In this document: positions 32,293-37,018 of the stretch, one piece after another
How positions within the stretch are numbered: position 1 is the stretch's first letter
Layout: every line of letters begins with the position of its first letter
Assembly (NCBI GenBank): GCA_964570895.1
Contig: CAZMZD010000015.1
Coordinates: forward strand, 1-37,018
Source of the DNA: RGIG1918 sp964570895
Lineage (GTDB): Bacteria; Cyanobacteriota; Vampirovibrionia; Gastranaerophilales; Gastranaerophilaceae
Direction: 5' to 3'
Length of the DNA stretch: 37,018 bases
Program-made: the position numbers and the translations under genes
Notes under the pieces: model-generated
Told to the model about the DNA's origin: nothing
Database searches by the model: none
Seen by the model: the letters and a program-made list of their open reading frames with translations, nothing else

Positions 32293-33013
32293 TCAAGATA
32301 TAATTGCGTTTTGGGGCTATATACCGGAAAACATCGTGCTTGAATACAAGAAAAAATATCCTTATGCCACTTGGGTTGATTTAGATGTAAACACGGGCGC
32401 GCCGGAGCTTTCAATTATCCCTGAAGCGTCTTGCAGAATTATAAAAAATATTTTAAATAACGCTTTTAATTTGAAAGATAGAATTATTGAAATTCTTGCG
32501 CCAATTGGGCATGATAAGTGCGATAGTGCGCTTTTAATAGCTCAAATTTTAAAAGAAAACGGGTTTAAATTATACGAATTTGAAGATAAAAATTTAATTA
32601 AAACAAAGCCACGTGCAGCAATTTGCGAAAGTACAATTCCTTTGAAAGAAAAAATTGAGATGATAACAGGAAATATTTCAACTCTTGAAAAGCCAGATTT
32701 TCCTTATATTGCGCCTAAATTTGGCTTTTGGGGCGTGCCGCCTGATGACCTTAGTATTTTAGAGCTTTTCCCTGATGAAACCCACGTGTTTGGCTGGCTT
32801 CGCGCAGTGGAGCTTGGCGTGCCATCAAGTTTAGAAGTTGAATTATATGTGCCTCAAAATTTGCCGATTATTTTTTATGCTCAAACATTTTGTGCTAAAA
32901 ATCAAATAGCAAAATACTTGGCGGATAAATATTCAGGGCTATACATCAATGCAGACGGACTTACAAATGCTTCAATTAAGGCAAAAATTGAGGCTTTTAT
33001 TGCGCTTCGATAA
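32270..33013 (+). CDS. conserved-looking protein of unknown function downstream of the SNF2 gene
   Basis: The 247-residue mixed alpha/beta protein has no signal peptide and no motif I recognise. Features include AFWGYIPENIVLEYKK at the N-terminus, a GFWGVPPDDLSILELFPDE stretch in the middle, and aromatic and proline-rich parts. I start at ATG 32270 because GAGGA precedes it by 6 nt; an upstream GTG-like start would only add MRKF. It overlaps the SNF2 gene by 23 nt, so it is translated together with it, which hints at a shared process. Function is not predicted. Confidence 0.75.
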   Translation: MKSSLLHNQDIIAFWGYIPENIVLEYKKKYPYATWVDLDVNTGAPELSIIPEASCRIIKNILNNAFNLKDRIIEILAPIGHDKCDSALLIAQILKENGFKLYEFEDKNLIKTKPRAAICESTIPLKEKIEMITGNISTLEKPDFPYIAPKFGFWGVPPDDLSILELFPDETHVFGWLRAVELGVPSSLEVELYVPQNLPIIFYAQTFCAKNQIAKYLADKYSGLYINADGLTNASIKAKIEAFIALR

Positions 33014-33065
33014 ATAGAACATCAAATGTATAGAAAAAAATGCTCTTTAGTGTTTTAATTAGTGT

Positions 33066-33383
33066 ATGACAGATTGTTTAGACGAAGATGTTGCGCTTAA
33101 AAAAATCGGTCTTGAGCTTATGTTTATGACTGAAGATAAGTATTCCTCGCCCGACGGTATTACTGCTGTTGAGCTTGCAAAAGTGCTTGAAATGGATTTA
33201 AACACTGTCAAAAAGAAATTGCGAATTTTACAAGAAAATAGCTTGGTTCGAGTTATTGGAATTAACCCAAAGTATTGGAAGTTCGACGAATATAATTTTC
33301 AAAGAATGGACACGGAAAATGACGTATACAGGCTTATCACCTGTTTTGATGATGTAGATTTTGACAGATTTTTTAATTACTAA
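33066..33383 (+). CDS. small winged helix-turn-helix protein
   Basis: The 105-residue protein contains a winged-helix pattern: GITAVELAKVLEMDLNTVKK as helix-turn-helix and LRILQENSLVRVIG as recognition and wing. An acidic C-terminal tail follows (DDVDFDRFFNY). It could be a transcription factor or an RNA-binding adaptor. Its stop (TAA) shares a base with the next ATG (TAATG), coupling it to the methyltransferase gene. No ligand domain is present. Confidence 0.75.
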   Translation: MTDCLDEDVALKKIGLELMFMTEDKYSSPDGITAVELAKVLEMDLNTVKKKLRILQENSLVRVIGINPKYWKFDEYNFQRMDTENDVYRLITCFDDVDFDRFFNY

Positions 33384-34738
33384 TGAAAAACGGCGACATA
33401 ATTGAATTAAAAATAGAAAAAATAGTGTATAGCGGGCTGGGGCTCGGCTTTTGCGATGGTATTGCAGTTTTTGTTAAGAAAACAGTGCCTGAAGATGTTG
33501 TGCGCGCAAGAGTTATGAAACTTAAAAAAAGTTACGCTGAAGCTCGATTGATTGAGGTTGTGGCTTCATCTCCTCATAGAATAAAACCGATTTGCCCGCT
33601 TCAAAATGCTTGCGGCAGTTGTAATTTGCAGTTCGTCGATTATGATTTTCTAATTTCACAAAAAGAACAAATGCTACGTGAAGCTTTTAGGGACAATATT
33701 CCAAAAGAAAAATTTTTGCCTTTTGAAAAAAGCCCAAAAGTGCAAAATTATAGAAAAAAAGCGCAATATCCGATAGGTGAAACCAAAAACTCTAAAAGGA
33801 TTTTGGCGGGATATTATAAAGAAGGCACGCACGAAATTACAAATATAAAATTTTGCCCAATTCAACCCGCAGTTTTTGATAAATTAATTGATTTTATACG
33901 CGAAAATTGGGAGTTTGGTGCTTGGTGTAAATATAATAAAAATGGACTTTTGAGGCAAGTTGTGGCGCGCGCAAATAATAAAGAAGAAATTATGTTGACC
34001 CTTGTTTTAAAGTGCGAGGCGCTTCCAAAAAAAGTTGATTTGAGCGCTTTTCAAGAAAAATTGCAAAAAGAATTTCCGCAAGTTGTTAGTTTTTACTTAA
34101 ATTTTAACCCGAGCGACGGAAATAGAATTTTAGGTGAAAAATTTGAATTAATTTATGGCGAGCCGACGCTCCTTGAAACGCTTGAATATAAAGATAATAA
34201 AAAAGTGTATAAAATTGGCGCGGAAAGCTTTTTTCAAACAAACCCCGCGTGCGCTGCGCAGATTTTTAGTTACATAAAGGAGCACACCGAAGGCGATAAA
34301 ACGGTTTTGGACGCTTATGGCGGTGTTGGTGCAATTGGAATTTGGGTGTCTGATGAAAATAAAAAAATCGCCCTTGTGGAAGAAAATAAAGACGCCGTCA
34401 AAATGGCAAAAGAAAATTTCAAACTGAATAATATAAAAAATTATGAAGTTTTTGAAGGGGATGCAAAAGTTCAGTTAAATAATTTTTATGTCAAGAAAAA
34501 AACTTTTGATTGTGCAATTATTGACCCGCCGCGAAAAGGCTCAGATGTTGGCGCACTTGAAATTTTATCCAAAATCACAGATAAAATAATTTATATGTCT
34601 TGCAACCCTGAAACACTTGCGCGCGACGTTAAAATTTTGAGCGAAAAAGGTTTTGAATGCGAGTCTGTTAAAGGTTTTGACATGTTCCCTTGGACTCACC
34701 ACATCGAAGCTGTTGCAGTCTTGAGGAAGGCAAAATGA
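33383..34738 (+). CDS. RNA (uracil-5-)-methyltransferase, RlmD/TrmA family
   Basis: The 451-residue enzyme has an N-terminal TRAM domain (about 1-60). The iron-sulfur cysteines are C71, C77, C80 and C158 (CPLQNACGSC and KFCPI). The SAM-binding fold shows LDAYGGVGAIGI, IDPPRKGSD, and the catalytic cysteine in YMSCNPETLARD. It transfers a methyl group to uracil-5 of 23S rRNA (RlmD or RlmCD-type) or tRNA. The iron-sulfur motif favours the RlmD side. The final bases overlap the start of the next gene (ATGA). Exact target nucleotide is unknown. Confidence 0.9.
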   Translation: MKNGDIIELKIEKIVYSGLGLGFCDGIAVFVKKTVPEDVVRARVMKLKKSYAEARLIEVVASSPHRIKPICPLQNACGSCNLQFVDYDFLISQKEQMLREAFRDNIPKEKFLPFEKSPKVQNYRKKAQYPIGETKNSKRILAGYYKEGTHEITNIKFCPIQPAVFDKLIDFIRENWEFGAWCKYNKNGLLRQVVARANNKEEIMLTLVLKCEALPKKVDLSAFQEKLQKEFPQVVSFYLNFNPSDGNRILGEKFELIYGEPTLLETLEYKDNKKVYKIGAESFFQTNPACAAQIFSYIKEHTEGDKTVLDAYGGVGAIGIWVSDENKKIALVEENKDAVKMAKENFKLNNIKNYEVFEGDAKVQLNNFYVKKKTFDCAIIDPPRKGSDVGALEILSKITDKIIYMSCNPETLARDVKILSEKGFECESVKGFDMFPWTHHIEAVAVLRKAK

Positions 34739-35982
34739 AAAAGTTTTTTATAAAATCGCTTGGCTGCAAAACAAATCAAATCGAGGGGCAAATTATAGCT
34801 GAAAATTTGATTGAACATGGCTTTGAAAGGGTTAAAAATTCGAAACTTGCAGATTTTTTCATTTTAAATTCTTGCACGGTAACAGGCTCTGCCGATAATG
34901 AAGTGAAATATCTTTTAAACAGGGCAAAGCGCGATAACCCTAGCGTTACAACGGTTCTTGCTGGCTGCATTGTGACGGCTCAAAAAAAGCTTGTTGAAAA
35001 TTGGGCGGATATTATTCTTGATAATTCTGAAAAATTAAAAATATCTGACTATATCAACGAAAAAGCAAGCGCAAAGGCACAAGAAGATGTTTTTGAAAAT
35101 GTTTTTCTGAAAAACCCGACATCTTCAAGAGTTAGTATAAAAATTCAAGAAGGGTGCAATAATGCTTGTGCATATTGTATTATTCCGCGCGCAAGGGGAA
35201 AATCGCGCTCGAATTCAATCGAAAATATAATTAATGAAATCAATCATCTTGTGTCTTTAGGGAAAGAAGAAGTTATTTTGACCGGCATCCATATTGGGCT
35301 ATGGGGCTTGGAGTGGGGCAAAAAGCTTCAAGATTTGCTTGTCGAAATTGAAAAAACGAACATAAAGAGATATCGCCTCGGAAGTCTGTATGTGAATGAA
35401 TTAGATGATGAATTGCTTGATTTTCTTTATCGGAGCGAAAAATTTTGCCCGCATTTTCACTTGAGTTTGCAATCTATGTGCGATAAAACGCTTCAAAACA
35501 TGAAGCGGAAATATACGGTTCAAGAGGAATTGGATAAAATTTCTAAACTACACAAATTGTTCCCGAGAGCGTTTTTAGGGGCCGATATTATTGTTGGTTT
35601 TCCAATGGAGAGCGTTGAGGATTTTTCTCAAACTGTAGAAAACGTGAAAAAAGCGCGCCTTTCAAAGCTTCATGTGTTCCCGTATTCGAAAAGAGAAGGC
35701 ACGGTTGCTTCTAAAATGGAGGGGCAAGTGCCTGAGGGCGAAAAGAAAGCCCGCGCCCGCGAGCTTATTGAAGTTTCAGATGGTCTGCTTGGCGATTTTC
35801 TTAAAGCAAATATCGGGGCGGAATTGAGTTTTATTTTTGATGACAAAATCAATAAATTTGGCATGCAAAAAGGCGTCAGCGAAAATTATATTGAAATATT
35901 TTCAGATAAAAAGTATGAGCCTTCAAAAATTCATAAAATCACTTTAACAAAAGAAATGCTTGATTTTAAGGCTTGCGGATAG
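34735..35982 (+). CDS. mtaB: MtaB-type tRNA methylthiotransferase (radical SAM)
   Basis: The 415-residue enzyme has the N-terminal UPF0004 cysteines C11, C47 and C78 (LGCKTNQ, NSCTVTGSAD, AGCIV). The radical-SAM site is C141/C145/C148 in CNNACAYCIIPRARG. The third cysteine triplet layout and a shortened C-terminal TRAM-like end fit MtaB, which adds a methylthio group to t6A37 of tRNA. MiaB or RimO are alternatives but have different spacing and sequence. I start at ATG 34735, with GAGGAAGG upstream, rather than the longer reading from 34690 that lies inside the methyltransferase gene. It overlaps that gene by 4 nt. Confidence 0.88.
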   Translation: MKKFFIKSLGCKTNQIEGQIIAENLIEHGFERVKNSKLADFFILNSCTVTGSADNEVKYLLNRAKRDNPSVTTVLAGCIVTAQKKLVENWADIILDNSEKLKISDYINEKASAKAQEDVFENVFLKNPTSSRVSIKIQEGCNNACAYCIIPRARGKSRSNSIENIINEINHLVSLGKEEVILTGIHIGLWGLEWGKKLQDLLVEIEKTNIKRYRLGSLYVNELDDELLDFLYRSEKFCPHFHLSLQSMCDKTLQNMKRKYTVQEELDKISKLHKLFPRAFLGADIIVGFPMESVEDFSQTVENVKKARLSKLHVFPYSKREGTVASKMEGQVPEGEKKARARELIEVSDGLLGDFLKANIGAELSFIFDDKINKFGMQKGVSENYIEIFSDKKYEPSKIHKITLTKEMLDFKACG

Positions 35983-35999
35983 AAAAATTTAAAATATGC

Positions 36000-36027
36000 T
36001 TGCTAAATTAAAATTTATTGATATAAT
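36000..36027 (+). promoter_or_regulatory. promoter of tRNA-Asn
   Basis: TTGCTA (36000-36005), a 16-bp spacer and perfect TATAAT (36022-36027) lie about 57 bp before the tRNA 5' end. A short GTTG/CAAC hairpin lies in the leader. Confidence 0.45.
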
Positions 36028-36083
36028 TTAATTGTTGAGGGCAACCAAGACAAATGAAAATTTAATAACTTAATTACACACAT

Positions 36084-36155
36084 TCCTCGATAGCTCAATG
36101 GTGGAGCAAACGGCTGTTAACCGTTAGGTTGTTGGTTCGAGTCCAACTCGGGGAG
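36084..36155 (+). tRNA. tRNA-Asn(GTT)
   Basis: The acceptor TCCTCGA pairs with TCGGGGA (one G-T pair). The anticodon stem AACGG/CCGTT holds loop CTGTTAA with anticodon GTT at 36116-36118. The T-arm is intact with TTCGAGT. Discriminator G; CCA is not encoded. A T-run follows directly. Confidence 0.95.
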
Positions 36156-36170
36156 TTTTTTCTATTATTA

Positions 36171-36199
36171 GGGTTTGAATTAGTTTCAACCCCTTTTTT
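36171..36199 (+). terminator. intrinsic terminator of tRNA-Asn
   Basis: GGGTT (36171-36175) pairs with AACCC around GAATTAGTTT and is followed by CTTTTTT. Confidence 0.6.
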
Positions 36200-36342
36200 A
36201 ATGCCTGTTTCCAGAGTTCGATTGTTGACGTTTTTAGTGTCTAAAATATACTGATTTTCAATAATAGTTTTAAATACATGTTTCAGTTCTATGTTAAATA
36301 CCTTGTCTTTATGCCTAGTTCGTGAAACGATAAACAAAAGGG

Positions 36343-36371
36343 TTGAAATATTGTACCATTTTTGGTACAAT
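36343..36371 (+). promoter_or_regulatory. antitoxin promoter overlapped by a palindromic operator
   Basis: TTGAAA (36343-36348), a 17-bp spacer and TACAAT (36366-36371) form a promoter. A perfect 9-bp inverted repeat, ATTGTACCA (36350-36358) and TGGTACAAT (36363-36371) with TTTT between, covers the spacer and -10 box. It should be bound by the HTH antitoxin for autoregulation. Confidence 0.65.
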
Positions 36372-36395
36372 GTATATAGAAAAAGGACGATAAAA

Positions 36396-36680
36396 ATGAT
36401 TGATAAAAAACATATTGGTACAAATTTCGACAGCTTTCTTGAAGAAGAAAATCTGCTTCAAGAATCAGAGGCAGTTGCTCTAAAACGAGTTATAGCTTAC
36501 GCACTAGAGCAAAAAATGAAAGCCGATAATATATCGGTCAATCGTTTGGCAAAAGAACTTGAAACATCAAGAACTGCTGTTTGTCGTATTTTAGACCCCG
36601 AAAACACATCAATAACTTTGAACACAATAGAAAAAGTTGCTAAATATCTTGGCAAAAGGATTATTTTATCTTTTGCATAG
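36396..36680 (+). CDS. XRE/HigA-type helix-turn-helix antitoxin
   Basis: The 94-residue protein has a C-terminal helix-turn-helix (VNRLAKELETSRTAVCRILDPENTSITLNTIEKVAKYLGK). Its N-terminal half, with a charged helix, likely neutralises the toxin. The start is the ATG at 36396, preceded by AAAGGA; the longer reading from 36291 would include the promoter. It probably represses its own promoter through the palindrome at 36350-36371. The partner toxin is encoded convergently with a 15-nt overlap of the 3' ends, instead of in the usual tandem order. Confidence 0.8.
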   Translation: MIDKKHIGTNFDSFLEEENLLQESEAVALKRVIAYALEQKMKADNISVNRLAKELETSRTAVCRILDPENTSITLNTIEKVAKYLGKRIILSFA

Positions 36681-37001
36681 CTCTTTATATCGTTTGATTG
36701 CAATATCAAGTTCTTTTTTAGGAGTTTCTTGCGTTTTCTTGATAAATCCGTGCAATAGCACCATTGTGTCATTTTCAACATAAAAAATAACTCTTGCAAT
36801 GCCATTAGAAATATTGCAACGAACTTCCTCTAATCCGCCTGTACCATGAAGTACACGAGTTAATGGCATTCCGATAGGATATCCGTATTGAACGGTTTTA
36901 ATATCAAAGCCAATTGTTCGCATATCTTCTCTTGGCAATGATTTCAACCATTCTTTTACAGGTTCATTACCTGAACTTGTTGCATAAAAATATACTTCCA
37001 A
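36666..37001 (-). CDS. RelE/HigB-like (Gp49 family) toxin, possibly running off the window edge
   Basis: The 111-residue protein has the Gp49/HigB pattern: VYFYATSSGNEPVKEWLKSLP at the N-terminus (here split), GLEEVRCNISNGIARVIFYV in the core and LLHGFIKKTQETPKKEL near the C-terminus. RelE-family toxins cleave mRNA in the ribosome. A TTG at 37001 can start it, but the frame stays open to the window end, so the true start may lie upstream. It is convergent with the XRE antitoxin gene; its own promoter and any second antitoxin lie outside the window. Confidence 0.8.
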   Translation of the reverse strand: MEVYFYATSSGNEPVKEWLKSLPREDMRTIGFDIKTVQYGYPIGMPLTRVLHGTGGLEEVRCNISNGIARVIFYVENDTMVLLHGFIKKTQETPKKELDIAIKRYKELCKR

Positions 37002-37018
37002 TGCCGAACTTCTTTGTG

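Noticed and set aside
36095..36370. Minus-strand 91-codon reading frame across tRNA-Asn
   Set aside because: Its C-terminal end (SWTRTNNL...) is the well-known translation of a tRNA gene on the opposite strand, and the rest crosses the tRNA terminator and the antitoxin promoter.
36084..37018. tRNA-Asn as integration site of a genomic island carrying the toxin-antitoxin pair
   Set aside because: No integrase and no direct repeat of the tRNA 3' end are visible inside the window; it cannot be judged without sequence beyond 37018.

Overview
The window is low-GC DNA from a flagellated, diderm-type bacterium. The best fit is a gut-type Gastranaerophilales (Melainabacteria/Vampirovibrionia, the non-photosynthetic sister group of Cyanobacteria). 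This rests on the combination of FlhA and a compact flagellin, two secreted SLH-domain proteins, a PilT ATPase, an LL-diaminopimelate-type aminotransferase, a PSP1-domain protein and an NFACT protein. The taxonomic call is an inference from gene content and style; no rRNA lies in the window.

Layout. 1-2.5 kb: 5' half of tRNA-Ser, a small membrane protein, and an overlapping manC/YgjP-like protease pair on the minus strand. 2.7-4.8 kb: flhA. 4.8-5.5 kb: a gene-free mosaic of palindromic repeats, a foldback element, a candidate structured RNA and tRNA-Lys. 5.8-9 kb: LysM protein, sodium:amino-acid symporter and pilT. 9.1-10.7 kb (minus): nanE and a ROK kinase, translationally coupled. 10.8-14 kb: the classic tig-clpP-clpX proteolysis cluster, running into a first SLH protein. 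15.6-18.4 kb: a cysteine-rich SLH protein and a flagellin gene with a near-consensus sigma-28 promoter. 18.4-23.3 kb: hisH and dapL (minus), a NarL-type response regulator (plus), rqcH and a coupled secreted protein of unknown function (minus). 23.6-24.1 kb: a lytic transglycosylase. 24.1-25.6 kb: a second repeat-rich stretch around a small protein. 25.6-29.4 kb (minus): pgk, lpd, rsfS and yaaT. 29.4-36 kb (plus): an SNF2 helicase, an unknown protein, a winged-helix protein, an RlmD/TrmA methyltransferase and an MtaB-type methylthiotransferase. 36-37 kb: tRNA-Asn and a toxin-antitoxin pair in an unusual convergent arrangement.

Most of the window is conserved housekeeping: protein quality control (tig, clpP, clpX, rqcH), ribosome and RNA function (rsfS, yaaT, rlmD/trmA, mtaB, tRNAs), central metabolism (pgk, lpd), amino-sugar catabolism (nanE, ROK), and surface and motility functions (SLH proteins, flagellin, FlhA, PilT). 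The unusual content is concentrated in the intergenic stretches. These hold three recurrent palindrome families, two 100-101 bp foldback elements with matching ends, a larger 144-bp inverted-repeat element, and a folded RNA candidate next to tRNA-Lys. Other points of interest are two promoters that appear to drive leaderless mRNAs, a convergent toxin-antitoxin pair with overlapping 3' ends, and a cysteine-rich SLH protein.
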